Source: Candidatus Formimonas warabiya (GTDB lineage Bacteria; Bacillota; Dehalobacteriia; Dehalobacteriales; Dehalobacteriaceae). Taken from it: 64,000 nucleotides of DNA. Below the pieces are notes generated by a model. The model was not told where the DNA came from. It saw only the letters and a list, made by a program, of their open reading frames with translations, and did no database searches. The position numbers and the translations under genes are program-made. Shown here one piece after another: positions 48,466 to 57,663 of the stretch; within the stretch, counting starts at the first letter, position 1, and every line of letters starts with the position of its first letter. The stretch spans positions 2,430,903 to 2,494,902 of the forward strand of contig NZ_CP017634.1 of the NCBI RefSeq assembly GCF_002777255.1, given 5' to 3'.

Positions 48466-48939
48466 TTATATCTTATTTTCATTTACGATAAGCATTAAAC
48501 CAATGGTGAAAATGACAGGAATGGATATGTATCCAATAAAGCACTCTAAGGAAACGAGCAATTTCATCAGCCCGTTAATGGGAGTCACATCACCGTAACC
48601 TACGGTGGTAACGGTGATCACACTGAAGTAGAACCATTTCAAATAAGAAGAAGCCGGTTGATAGAATCGGTCGATGCAATAATAAAAGGTGGCAAATGCC
48701 GTAATAATAATCCCGTAGAGTAAGCCTACCAGAAATATAAACTCTTTTAAACAGCGGATCGACAGGATCTTGATAAAAATCCGGTCGATCAGTAATACTT
48801 TGTGGTAAAAAAAAGCGGAAATCACCAAAATCACCGAAATACTGGCCAGTGCCGCAGCCAGGTGGGATAAATGCAGCAGATTCAGCAACAAGTCGCTCAT
48901 CGGTACCGCTAAAAAAAACATGGACATTAAAAACAGCAC
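48466..48939 (-). CDS. Two-TM potassium channel family protein
   Basis: A 157-residue membrane protein with hydrophobic segments at about 1-45, 65-90 and 125-152, and the potassium selectivity filter TVTTVGYGDVTP near residue 115 preceded by a pore helix (YLKWFYFSVI). This is the Ion_trans_2 pattern. No cytoplasmic RCK domain follows, so gating is unknown. The start is a GTG at 48939 without a strong ribosome binding site; the true N-terminus could differ. It is the last gene of a three-gene operon and ends at a clear terminator. It probably moves potassium ions across the cytoplasmic membrane. Confidence 0.85.
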   Translation of the reverse strand: MLFLMSMFFLAVPMSDLLLNLLHLSHLAAALASISVILVISAFFYHKVLLIDRIFIKILSIRCLKEFIFLVGLLYGIIITAFATFYYCIDRFYQPASSYLKWFYFSVITVTTVGYGDVTPINGLMKLLVSLECFIGYISIPVIFTIGLMLIVNENKI

Positions 48940-48992
48940 TTCGCCAAAACGAATTACCCTTCTGCCGATACCGACGCCCCCTTTTGTTTTTG

Positions 48993-49868
48993 TTAATCTT
49001 TTATGTCAAAAACCAGGGTAATATAACTCGTTGTGGCAATATTTTTATTCTTGAGCAAAATCCCGGAATTGGTATGGTTTAATACTTGGAAGCTGTTCAG
49101 TCCCATCTGTTCCATGGTATTAAACAATACACCCAGGGAAGGGGGAGAGTCCAGATAGTCATCCCCCATGGTAAAAATCCGGCCCAAATTATGGCTCTGC
49201 ATGGCGGCCAGTATTTCTTCATCCTTTTTCTTTGCTTCATCGCTGGTTAAATAATGGGAAAAATCCACAGAGGCGATCAGCACCGTATTCTGGTCCATCA
49301 ATTTGGCCAGCTGTTTGCTCAACGAATTCGCCTCATTGATGGTCAGATCATGATGCAAGATCAAGGGCACCACTTTGGCCTCCGGAAGATAATACTTGAT
49401 GAAGGGCATAAGGTTCCCCATGGCGTGCTCCCTGCCCATGATTTCATCGTCCTGTTGGACCAGGGGACAGGAGCGGCATATTTTTTGCACCAGCTCTTCA
49501 TCGGCATCCACCACGCCGAAAGGAGTCTGCCAGCCCAGGGCGCTTGTGAGGATTTTTTCCCCGGCATTCTTATGATTCGGGCCAATCAGGATCACCGTGG
49601 CCGGTTTTTGTTCTTTCAGGTTTTGAAATACCCGGGCGATCAGCTTATCGGCTAATAGATGATGGGGCACTACGGCTCCTCTAATCTTCCCCAGGTGATC
49701 ATCCTGGGATAATTCTCCCGTATAAAAATGACTGGGGTCAAAAAAGGTATTCGGGTGCACCGGGGGATAGGAACCCGGTTTCACGCTTGTCCCGGTACGG
49801 CCGCTGGTAATGGCGGCGAAAGAAATAATCGCCCAAAAGAGAACTGCCACAATAAATATCTTTTTCAT
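48993..49868 (-). CDS. Memo-family protein (AmmeMemoRadiSam system protein B-like)
   Basis: A 291-residue protein with an N-terminal hydrophobic segment (IFIVAVLFWAIISFAAITSG) that acts as signal peptide or anchor, so the domain is probably outside the membrane. The Memo fold is recognised by IRGAVVPHHLLAD, VILIGPNHKNAG, REHAMGNLMPFIKYYLPEAKVVPLIL and LIASVDFSHYL, which carry the conserved His residues. Memo relatives resemble extradiol dioxygenases and in bacteria often occur with an AMMECR1 domain and a radical SAM protein; neither is here. The first four bases overlap the alpha-2-macroglobulin gene (ATGA), implying coupled expression. Function of the secreted version is unknown. Confidence 0.88.
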   Translation of the reverse strand: MKKIFIVAVLFWAIISFAAITSGRTGTSVKPGSYPPVHPNTFFDPSHFYTGELSQDDHLGKIRGAVVPHHLLADKLIARVFQNLKEQKPATVILIGPNHKNAGEKILTSALGWQTPFGVVDADEELVQKICRSCPLVQQDDEIMGREHAMGNLMPFIKYYLPEAKVVPLILHHDLTINEANSLSKQLAKLMDQNTVLIASVDFSHYLTSDEAKKKDEEILAAMQSHNLGRIFTMGDDYLDSPPSLGVLFNTMEQMGLNSFQVLNHTNSGILLKNKNIATTSYITLVFDIKD

Positions 49869-52800
49869 TTTATCTCCACCTTATTTGGAGCTGACATAGC
49901 GTACACCGTGCCATTCTTCGCATGCTGGATCACCGCGCTCTGGGCGGTAAAGATCCCCCCGTTGACGATGCGGGCATAATACCTAAAAGATCCGCTTTCC
50001 GATACCAGGAAGACGGCTTTCTGGCCGTTGATTTCTACGGGCCAGCCTAAATGATCCGTTTTCACATCCCAGTTGTAGGGTCTTTCCACCAGTTTTAAAC
50101 CGGCAGGCAGATAATCGGTAATTTGATAGGTGCCGTCCGGCGCCTTGGGACCTAGCTTCCAAGAAATAGCCACTTCCACCAGGTCTCCGGGATGAAACTG
50201 GCGGGAAGGTTTTCCTGCCACCCGGTAATCCCGCGTCACGGTCACTCCGTCCAACCCCGGTTGGTCCGGAGGTGTGAACGCGCCCTGGTAAATGGTAGTT
50301 AAGCCGATAGTGCCCACAATATTACTAAATTTCAACGCTTTCATCTTTTCCGGATCCAGCATCAGGGTAAATGTCTCGCCCGCCGTCAGTGTCACCTGGT
50401 GTTCCCGGTCCCCTGTGGAGTAGGAAAAGCTGGCCGCTTTTTTCTCCAACCGGGGCAGACCGTCCTGGAGGAACTTAATCTGCTCTAAGTAAGTCAAATG
50501 TTCTTTGGGCGGATTCTCCAGGACATATTGCTGGAGCTGACCCGCTTCTTCAAACATGAGCCTGCCGGCAGCCAAAGCAGCCAAAGAGGTAATCTCTCCC
50601 ACATCTTCCTTATCGCTGCCGGTATTAATGCGCTTAAAGGGTCCGTTTTCTTCCCCGTATTTTTTCAACAGCTCTTTCAGCATCTTTCTGGCCGGTTGTT
50701 CATTCCCCAATTCGTTAAAGGACAAAATCAGATATAATCTTTCCTTGACCGTCAAATCCTTTTCCCCGGCGACCAATTCCATCTCCTGCAACACAGGTTC
50801 ACCCAGGGAGGCCAGCCCGTACAAGGCCATCACGCCCCGCTCCCTGGTCTCTCCGGGATCGTCCACGATGCGGTAAAAATAAGCTTTTAAGGCGGGTAAG
50901 TCAAACCGGTCCCCGCACAGGGAAGCAATTTGGGCGCTGACTTCCAAGTCTGCCCCGGCGTAGGGCAGGACGCTGATCCCTCCTTCCGCGGTTTGATACC
51001 GGGAAGGGTCAAAGGAGTCGGATTCCGTACTGAATGGGGTCACTTTGGGAAAATACTCCTTCAGCAATGGTGCAGCCAATTGGGGGACAACTTTTTGTTC
51101 AATTCTGCTTCCCTGGGCACCGGCCAAGGAACACAACATGGTCAGGTATTGACTCCGTTGCTCATCCGCAAAGACCAGTTGGGTCAGACCATCCGCAGCA
51201 CCCTGGACCTTTGTTTCCCCGCTCAAAAGTCCATGACTGATTTTCTCCTGCGTCATAAAGGAATCCACCGCCGCAAAGGAACGGGTTAACTGATCCGATT
51301 TTCCCTCGCTTTTCAGGGTTACAGTAATCTCATAATTTCCTTTTTTCAAGGCAGGCAGGGGAAGGGAAAGGGTCTCAAAGGCCTTCCCTGTCAGTGTTTT
51401 TTCATATTTTTCTTCTCCACCCGTTAACTTGACGGTACAGTCAACGGCATCCCCCTCCTGCAATTGATCTCCCAGGGAGCGCACCAAAACCACCGGCTCA
51501 TCCCCGGTCAAATAACGATCATTGAGGATCAGATCGGCAAAGAAAGGCAATTTCACAGGAATCCTCGCGGTCTCGGTTCCTGCCTGAAGATCCGGCGTCA
51601 CGGCCTGACAGGTAAGCCTCCAGGAGGTAAGGTTATCCGGCACCTGGAAAGTCACTGACGCTTTGCCGTTTCTCCCCGTGGTAAGGGTCTCAAAGAAAGC
51701 GGCATCTTTAAAATCTCTTCTCCCGGAGCCGCCTTCTCCCCCCTGCTCAGCTCCCCCGGTATGATTCGTGGGATCTTTGTGGGTACTGCCCGTCATGATA
51801 ATGCCGCTGCTTAAGAAATCTCCGTACAAGGACCCCAAAATATCCGCCTGTTGCGGACTGAGCATAAAGAGGGCCTCATCCACCAAATTCAAGTTAACCG
51901 TGGCAGCCAGCGGTCTCCCCTGATCATCGCGCACCTCAACAGACAGGCGCACCTTGTCTTTGGGCCGGTATTCCTTTTGGTCGGTGGTAATCTTGATGTT
52001 TAAAGCTTTTTCTTTTTCATCCAGCATAGCCAAATATTCGGGAGCTTCATGATACATGCTTCCGTCAAAGTAAACCCCTTTGGCCCAAAAATTGGGGATT
52101 AGGTCTGGGGAAAATACGGTCTGGAAGGATGCGGAATCCTGCACCTGATAATCCATCAGACCCTGCCGGGCCGTGTAAAACAAAAAGCTCCCTGCCCGGT
52201 CCGGCACTTTACTCTCGTTGTCATACACGGTCAAGACCATTTGTTCTCCATCCCGGTATTTTGCCGTGCCGTCCTTGTCATCCTCCAGATGATACCAGGA
52301 ATATTCCCCACTCCTGGGATAATCTGAGCCGGGCAGATAAATCTCCGTTCTGGTTAGATTTCCCTGATCATCCTTGGCCGTCAATTCTATGAAGTAGGAT
52401 TTTTCCGGTTCTGCCGCAAAATGGAAGGAACCTTTTCCTTGCCTGTTGGTGGTTACCTGGCTTTGCGTCACCAGCACCTTGCGTTCCTGATAACGAAATC
52501 GTTTTTCCACGGTTTTCGTAATAAAGTCATAATAGTCGCCGTCGGGAATTTTGTCCCACACCTGCCGGAATACAGCCACCGTAACCGGGCGGCGGGTGGC
52601 GTTTCCCGCCACAAAGGCATCCTCGTCCCAAGGATCTGCTTCGCCCTGATTTACCTTATCCACGGTAAGCTTTTCCAGTTGTATATTCACGGTGCCGGTT
52701 TTATTTTCTCTTTCCCCATCGGCTTTGATGTTGATATCGTTATTCAATACCACGATAGAGGTTCCGGCAGTGATTTCTCCGCTTTCCGGCAAAGCCGCAT

Positions 52801-54700
52801 TCAGGTCCAGATACCGGTATTGCACCGGCCCCGAATCATCGTCCCGGTATGAGGGAGTGTATGTTAAATCTGCCTGCCCCATGGTGTCGGTGGTCAGTTC
52901 CCCTGACTGGTCCAGATGATAGTTTAGTTTTACCTGAGGAACGGTTGTATTCTCAAAGCAGGTCGCATTGATTTTGAAATGGGCCGTATCTCCCGCATAT
53001 ATGGCCTTTTGATCGGCGACCACGTCAATCTTGTATGCCGGTTTAGTATAAGTCTGAACGTCAAAACCCTGCTCTGCGATCACCTGATCTCCCAGCTTTA
53101 CGGTGAGATTATAGTATCCGGGCACCAGATTGGGCAGGGGGAAATCACCGGTAAAAATGTTTCTCTTCACTTCCACCTCTTGGTCATCAATGAGCACAGT
53201 CTCCTGCCAGTCCTGCCATTTGGTCAATGAAATAGTGACTTGCCCGGGAGCCTTTTCATCATTGTGCCGCGGTTTGATCAATCCCCAGAAATGAACGGTA
53301 TCATCCGGTTTAAATAGCCCCCGGTCCAAATAGAAATATTTCCAATAGTTTTGGGCGCTATTTCTTTCATCTGATTCGAGCGGACTAAACCCGTTGGGGA
53401 AAACCGACGCCACTGCTTCCTTGCCTGCCGACGCGACGGTTGCATAGACCCCCTGCTCAATTCCTGAAGGGGTGGAGAACAGAGCCAGGCCTTTCTCGTC
53501 CGTAACCGTCTTCTCCTGATTTCCCCCCAGATGAACCAGTGCCCCGCTAGCGGGAACCCCGGTGGTCAGGTCATTGACCCAGACCAAGGTCCGGTTTTCC
53601 AGGACCGAACAATACACGGCCAGGTCGGAAACCTGGAACCACAACTGACGCACCACATCTCCCAGGGACACTTCCGCCAGGTAGTATCCTGCCGGCAGGG
53701 CCTGGGGAAATTCCACATAGGTTTCGTCTCCGTAACGTTTCAGTTTGACGGAAAACGCCTCCTGGCGGGAAAGTTTTTTGGTGTCCGCCAAATACTTGCT
53801 GCGGCTGTTGTAAGCCCATAAGGGCACCTTTTCCCGTTCCCGTAAGCTGTCGATATATTCTGCTGCATCCTGGTAGTGATAAACGGTCACTCTCACTTCC
53901 GGAGACCCGTCTTCCCTGGAGCCATAGTAGCCCACAGGAATGAATGGTGCGGTACCGGTGCGAAAGTCCATGGTATTTTGAAAAAGTTCCAGGTAATCCT
54001 CATTTTGGTTATGTTGGGTGGGGTCCTGTGTTTCAAACTGAAACACATAATCCTCTCCCAGAGCCAGGCTGCTGTCTGCAATCTTTAAGCCTTTCTTCAC
54101 TTTGACAGTATAGACCGTACTGGGATTCAAATTCTCCGGGACAAAAACCAAGGTTTTTTTATGGATTTCAAAACGTCCTTTTACCTGGGGAGATATTTCA
54201 AAATATTGCTCCGGATCTTCTACATTTAAATGATTTAAGGAAATCTCAATGCCGGTATTGGTGGGAACCCCGGTCGATTTATCACGGGGCAAGGTCCCGT
54301 TAATCTTAAAGGCGCCCACGGTTTGGAAAGCCCATTTGAGGGGATGGGATCCGGGAAGATCTAGGGTAAAGCGATAAATCTCGTCCGGCTGCAAGGGCTG
54401 GTCCGGAACCAGCAGAATCTTGCTGGTATTTTTTTGCTCTTCCACCGTAAACTTGATCTCCGGTTGCACTGAAATATTTTTCACGACAATCTTAGGATCA
54501 ATATATGTCGAGGTTTTTACCAAAAAATCAGACTTGGTATCCACTCCGGCACTATCCATCTGGGTAGGCTCAATGACGATGTCTGCTGCTAAAGCACTGG
54601 TCAAATCCAAAGGCTGCCTACCTTTATTAAAAAACATCAGGATCCCGGCCGTCACAGCCAGGCCGATGATTAAGGCGAAAATAGCACCCTTCCCTTTCAT
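49865..54700 (-). CDS. Alpha-2-macroglobulin-like protein lacking the thioester Cys
   Basis: A 1,611-residue protein with an N-terminal membrane anchor (IFALIIGLAVTAGILMFF). Repeated MG-type beta domains follow, including a Big_5-like N-terminal domain with LPRDKSTGVPTNTGIEISLN. The A2M signature region is present: FFETLTTGRNGKASVTFQVPDNLTSWRL. A helical TED-like domain contains GSRIEQK near residue 1195, where thioester-forming homologues have GCxEQ, so the reactive Cys is absent. A C-terminal receptor-like domain with VTRDYRVAGKPSRQFHPGDLVEV follows. Bacterial A2Ms trap external proteases near the envelope; thioester-free versions must trap mechanically or serve another role. The gene starts the operon with the Memo and channel genes and has a GGGGAGAAG ribosome binding site. 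Confidence 0.9.
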   Translation of the reverse strand: MKGKGAIFALIIGLAVTAGILMFFNKGRQPLDLTSALAADIVIEPTQMDSAGVDTKSDFLVKTSTYIDPKIVVKNISVQPEIKFTVEEQKNTSKILLVPDQPLQPDEIYRFTLDLPGSHPLKWAFQTVGAFKINGTLPRDKSTGVPTNTGIEISLNHLNVEDPEQYFEISPQVKGRFEIHKKTLVFVPENLNPSTVYTVKVKKGLKIADSSLALGEDYVFQFETQDPTQHNQNEDYLELFQNTMDFRTGTAPFIPVGYYGSREDGSPEVRVTVYHYQDAAEYIDSLREREKVPLWAYNSRSKYLADTKKLSRQEAFSVKLKRYGDETYVEFPQALPAGYYLAEVSLGDVVRQLWFQVSDLAVYCSVLENRTLVWVNDLTTGVPASGALVHLGGNQEKTVTDEKGLALFSTPSGIEQGVYATVASAGKEAVASVFPNGFSPLESDERNSAQNYWKYFYLDRGLFKPDDTVHFWGLIKPRHNDEKAPGQVTISLTKWQDWQETVLIDDQEVEVKRNIFTGDFPLPNLVPGYYNLTVKLGDQVIAEQGFDVQTYTKPAYKIDVVADQKAIYAGDTAHFKINATCFENTTVPQVKLNYHLDQSGELTTDTMGQADLTYTPSYRDDDSGPVQYRYLDLNAALPESGEITAGTSIVVLNNDINIKADGERENKTGTVNIQLEKLTVDKVNQGEADPWDEDAFVAGNATRRPVTVAVFRQVWDKIPDGDYYDFITKTVEKRFRYQERKVLVTQSQVTTNRQGKGSFHFAAEPEKSYFIELTAKDDQGNLTRTEIYLPGSDYPRSGEYSWYHLEDDKDGTAKYRDGEQMVLTVYDNESKVPDRAGSFLFYTARQGLMDYQVQDSASFQTVFSPDLIPNFWAKGVYFDGSMYHEAPEYLAMLDEKEKALNIKITTDQKEYRPKDKVRLSVEVRDDQGRPLAATVNLNLVDEALFMLSPQQADILGSLYGDFLSSGIIMTGSTHKDPTNHTGGAEQGGEGGSGRRDFKDAAFFETLTTGRNGKASVTFQVPDNLTSWRLTCQAVTPDLQAGTETARIPVKLPFFADLILNDRYLTGDEPVVLVRSLGDQLQEGDAVDCTVKLTGGEEKYEKTLTGKAFETLSLPLPALKKGNYEITVTLKSEGKSDQLTRSFAAVDSFMTQEKISHGLLSGETKVQGAADGLTQLVFADEQRSQYLTMLCSLAGAQGSRIEQKVVPQLAAPLLKEYFPKVTPFSTESDSFDPSRYQTAEGGISVLPYAGADLEVSAQIASLCGDRFDLPALKAYFYRIVDDPGETRERGVMALYGLASLGEPVLQEMELVAGEKDLTVKERLYLILSFNELGNEQPARKMLKELLKKYGEENGPFKRINTGSDKEDVGEITSLAALAAGRLMFEEAGQLQQYVLENPPKEHLTYLEQIKFLQDGLPRLEKKAASFSYSTGDREHQVTLTAGETFTLMLDPEKMKALKFSNIVGTIGLTTIYQGAFTPPDQPGLDGVTVTRDYRVAGKPSRQFHPGDLVEVAISWKLGPKAPDGTYQITDYLPAGLKLVERPYNWDVKTDHLGWPVEINGQKAVFLVSESGSFRYYARIVNGGIFTAQSAVIQHAKNGTVYAMSAPNKVEIK

Positions 54701-54858
54701 TTTCTTCTCCCCAATCTATCAAGAATCCCCTTTGTAGTTAGACGAAAAATATCCTAAAATGTTCCTCATTCTGTAAAATCTTTGTGTAATGTATTCCACA
54801 CAGTTGCCGGATAATCCTTCAAAAGCGGCATCCGCTTTTTAGGAAACTCCCTTTTCAG

Positions 54859-54924
54859 AAGAAACACGGGGACGGTCCTATTGTTTCCGATAACGGAAAC
54901 AATAGGACCGTCCCCGTGTTTCTT
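54859..54924. repeat. Perfect 31-bp palindrome, GGGGACGG type
   Basis: Arms 54859-54889 and 54894-54924 are exact complements around ATAA; the core is ACACGGGGACGGTCCTATTG. Related in style to the GGGACAGG palindromes of the toxin locus and to REP elements mobilised by IS200-like (RAYT) transposases. No such transposase is in the window. Confidence 0.75.
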
Positions 54925-54946
54925 CCCGTGTTTCTTACTGATATTG

Positions 54947-54979
54947 AAAAAATCACGGCTTTTAGCGCCGTGATTTTTT
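54947..54979 (-). terminator. Terminator overlapping the stop codon of the 54962 gene
   Basis: AAAAAATCACGGC and GCCGTGATTTTTT form the stem; the TAA of the small membrane gene lies in it. It could terminate in both directions. Confidence 0.75.
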
Positions 54980-55318
54980 TACCTGAGCATTTTTCTTTTT
55001 ATCGATGCCGTTTTGACTCCTTGCACTGATGCGCGCTACTTCAAGAATGGAAAGGGTCCAAATCGCAATTCCTCCTGAAAAGCGACCTACGGGCGAAATG
55101 TTTTCCGACGTCAGTTGAAAGGTAATAAAACCAAACAATAACATCCAGAACAGCATCATCAATCCTCTGAGAGGCTTTCCTAAGATGACGTAGCCTGATC
55201 CTGGAATAATAAACGAGGCCAGAACAGGAAGCCAACCTGATATTTGCTTACGTAGTTGTAATTTGCTATTCATCAGAACAACGCCCTCCTTGATAAGGTC
55301 ATGAGGAATGTCCTCCAT
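54962..55318 (-). CDS. Small membrane protein
   Basis: A protein of 118 residues or about 102 from the internal ATG (MNSKLQLRKQ). Two to three hydrophobic segments are visible (LPVLASFIIPGSGYVILGK, LRGLMMLFWMLLFGFITF, FSGGIAIWTLSILEVARI), with a Lys/Arg-rich tail. The FIIPGSGYVILGKPLRG stretch resembles the TM2-like/DUF-type pattern of small bacterial membrane proteins, but I cannot assign a named family. It lies between the palindrome and the transporter gene of the BMC operon. Whether it is co-transcribed with the latter is unclear (45-bp gap). Confidence 0.65.
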   Translation of the reverse strand: MEDIPHDLIKEGVVLMNSKLQLRKQISGWLPVLASFIIPGSGYVILGKPLRGLMMLFWMLLFGFITFQLTSENISPVGRFSGGIAIWTLSILEVARISARSQNGIDKKKNAQVKKSRR

Positions 55319-55363
55319 TTATACATACACTAATCGAGAAGGGTTGTCAACCGGCGAAAACTC

Positions 55364-56764
55364 TTAATATCCCTGAGGGCGGGGCCAGCAGCCGGCGCCA
55401 GCCTCGATAAAGGTGTCGGTATCCACAAATTTGGACCTGTGCATGGTAAACCATACGGAGGCCAGTAAATAGAACATGAAACCGGAGACCATGTTGATCC
55501 AGTAGCCGAAGTACATGCCCACCAGGGTGGTCAGGGTCAATAGCAGCAGTACTACCGCCGGGATGGGATGCCAGGGCGCTGTATAGCCCCGTTCGATACT
55601 GCCTAGGGGATACATGGCCCGGAATTTGAACATCATGTATGCCGTTAATACGTACACCAGGAGGGCCGAGAGGATGGAGAAGGTGATCACCTGGTCCAAA
55701 AGCCCGGTGAAGCCAAAGGCGATGGAGATGGGCAAGAGGAAGAGGATGGCCCGGTATGGTGTTTTGTATTTGGGATGGGTGACGGCAAAGACTCCGGGGA
55801 TGAGGGTGTCCCGGGACATGGCAAACCAGGCCCGGCTGGAGTCGTTGATGCACCCGTTGGCACTGGCTAAGCAGGAGAGGATGGTGCCTACGAAGAGGGC
55901 GATGATGACATAGGGCTTCCCGGTGGCCAGCGCTGCATCATATAGGGGGAAGACGGATTCTCCCAGTTTTTCCGCCCCTACCAGTCCGGAGCAGACAAAC
56001 CAGGTGGTGGTGGCCCCGATGAGCAGGGTGACTAATCCGACCATGGCCCCGATGGGCAAGGACCGTCCCGTGGACCGGCATTCTTCCGCCGCCAGGGCCG
56101 TTCCTTCGATGCCCAGGTAGAACCAGACCCCGAACTGGAAGGCGGCGACGATGCCGATCCAGCCATAGGGCAGTCCGTCCGTGAGCTGTTTGATCTGGAT
56201 CAGGCTGTGCTCCGGACTGTAAAATTGGGTGCCGAAGAGGAGTACGAAGATGGTGACGAATGCTATGGCGGTGATGAAGAAGTTTAGGGTGAGGGTGGCG
56301 TATACCCCCCGGTAGTTTAAATAGGTCAGGAGCAGGAGGCTGAGTATGATGTAGGGCAATGCCTGGACGTCGGGATGCAGGGATTGGAGGATCTGTCCTA
56401 CGACCAGGGCGTCTGCCGCCTCCAGCATCACGTATTCGAAGACCAGCATCAGACCGATGTTGAAGGCGGCCAGGGGGCCTAAGAGGTATTTGGCCATGGC
56501 GTATTGGCCTCCCGCTTCGGGGATGACGGAGCCGATTTCGGTGTTGATCATGACCAGTGAGATGTAGAGTATACCGATAACCCAGCAGGCGATGATGGAG
56601 CCCAGGGATCCTCCTTTGGCGATGGTGAAATTCCATCCCATGAATTCACCCACCAGTACGATCCCTACTCCTAAAGCCCAGATGTGCATCGGCCCCAGTA
56701 CTTTTAACAGATGGGATTCGTGGGCTTTTTCTTGTGCTTCACCCAGTGTGGTTTTTTCTTCCAA
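55364..56764 (-). CDS. APC-family amino acid/amine permease (ethanolamine permease-like)
   Basis: A 466-residue transporter with about twelve membrane helices and APC-family features: MHIWALGVGIVLVGEFMGWN in helix 1, INTEIGSVIPEAGGQYAMAKY, and FYLGIEGTALAAEECRSTGRSLP. The last two are typical of ethanolamine permeases of the Eat type. It starts at a TTG at 56764 behind AAGGCAGGT. It is the last gene of the BMC operon, so it most likely imports the substrate degraded in the microcompartment. That substrate may be ethanolamine or a related amino-alcohol; the signature enzyme that would decide is outside the window. Confidence 0.85.
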   Translation of the reverse strand: MEEKTTLGEAQEKAHESHLLKVLGPMHIWALGVGIVLVGEFMGWNFTIAKGGSLGSIIACWVIGILYISLVMINTEIGSVIPEAGGQYAMAKYLLGPLAAFNIGLMLVFEYVMLEAADALVVGQILQSLHPDVQALPYIILSLLLLTYLNYRGVYATLTLNFFITAIAFVTIFVLLFGTQFYSPEHSLIQIKQLTDGLPYGWIGIVAAFQFGVWFYLGIEGTALAAEECRSTGRSLPIGAMVGLVTLLIGATTTWFVCSGLVGAEKLGESVFPLYDAALATGKPYVIIALFVGTILSCLASANGCINDSSRAWFAMSRDTLIPGVFAVTHPKYKTPYRAILFLLPISIAFGFTGLLDQVITFSILSALLVYVLTAYMMFKFRAMYPLGSIERGYTAPWHPIPAVVLLLLTLTTLVGMYFGYWINMVSGFMFYLLASVWFTMHRSKFVDTDTFIEAGAGCWPRPQGY

Positions 56765-56803
56765 CGCTTTGTACCTGCCTTTCTTCTTTGTCAGTTTCTT
56801 AAG

Positions 56804-56923
56804 TTAGCTTTTTTTCCGCGCTGCCTGGTCTTTTTCGACTTTGATGAAGTCGGTGGCAATGAGTATGAAGAGTACTGCGCACAATCCCCAGGCAACCCAG
56901 TTCATGACGGACCAAAAACTCAT
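56804..56923 (-). CDS. 39-residue membrane protein
   Basis: ATG at 56923 with a perfect AAAGGAGG ribosome binding site encodes MSFWSVMNWVAWGLCAVLF then ILIATDFIKVEKDQ and a Lys-rich end. There is one membrane helix with a charged tail. It sits between two larger genes of the operon. It is probably an accessory subunit of the neighbouring transporter or one of a set of small transport proteins with the next two genes. Family not recognised. Confidence 0.75.
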   Translation of the reverse strand: MSFWSVMNWVAWGLCAVLFILIATDFIKVEKDQAARKKS

Positions 56924-57007
56924 TGTTTTGCCTCCTTTATGGATAATGGTCTGCGTGAGTTTCGGTGCTTTGTTCTGGTTATCGGGACCCGGTTCCGGAT
57001 CCCGTCT

Positions 57008-57277
57008 TTATTTCTTTTCCCCGTAAAGATGTTTGATCATCTCTCTCAGTTCTTTGTCGCTGTGGGGAATGATGTAAAACAGATAGATGATCAATCCGGC
57101 TACTACCATCAGGAAAGAGGCAATACTGAAATGATAGCGCATTCCTGAGGCTGAGCCTCCTACGAGCACGCCTCCCTGCATCAGCATGGTGGTGAGCAGG
57201 GTGGCAAAACACAAGATCATGATGAACAATACGTCAAAGACGCTCATAAACAGGCTGCTGTTTTTCTTTTTGGCCAT
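57008..57277 (-). CDS. Small membrane protein of the BMC operon
   Basis: 89 residues from the ATG at 57277, which has a GGAGGGTGG ribosome binding site (a GTG three codons earlier is an alternative). Two hydrophobic segments: LFMSVFDVLFIMILCFATLLTTMLM and FSIASFLMVVAGLIIYLFYIIP, then a charged cytoplasmic tail. Not assigned to a family. The arrangement of small membrane proteins next to a permease resembles small subunits of secondary transporters, but this is inference. Confidence 0.7.
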   Translation of the reverse strand: MAKKKNSSLFMSVFDVLFIMILCFATLLTTMLMQGGVLVGGSASGMRYHFSIASFLMVVAGLIIYLFYIIPHSDKELREMIKHLYGEKK

Positions 57278-57295
57278 TGGATCCACCCTCCTTTT

Positions 57296-57574
57296 TTATG
57301 GCTGCTGTTTTTCCATGGCGCCGGAACACATGATATCTTCGCTATAGAGCTGGGTTTGATTTTTCTTCAGGTGTCCCAGCACGGCAAGCAAGGCGGTAGT
57401 GGCAGTTACGCCGGCAATGATCGCTGCACCCAATGCAATCATGCGTACGGTATGGCTCGGGGCCAAGCCGCTTACCACGATCATGGTATAGATCAGAACC
57501 ACCCAGAGGAAGATGGTAAAGGCGATAATCAGGTTGCAGTCTCCCCGGTACATTTTTTTGATCTTTTCTTCCAT
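57296..57574 (-). CDS. Small membrane protein of the BMC operon
   Basis: 92 residues starting at the ATG at 57574 behind a GGGGGTAG ribosome binding site; an open frame extends upstream but overlaps pduL. Two membrane helices (NLIIAFTIFLWVVLIYTMIVV and MIALGAAIIAGVTATTALLAVLG) with a Cys-containing tail. Family not recognised. First of three small membrane proteins preceding the permease gene. Confidence 0.72.
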   Translation of the reverse strand: MEEKIKKMYRGDCNLIIAFTIFLWVVLIYTMIVVSGLAPSHTVRMIALGAAIIAGVTATTALLAVLGHLKKNQTQLYSEDIMCSGAMEKQQP

Positions 57575-57663
57575 GTAGCTACCCCCGTTGTATATTGTAT
57601 AAAGTATCCTAAATACAAATTTGGCTCCGCACCGTTTTCGGTTCTGTGCGGAGCCAGTTTCAA

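Noticed and set aside
49254..49655. Plus-strand open frame opposite the Memo gene
   Set aside because: Shadow of a well-supported minus-strand gene with clear family motifs.
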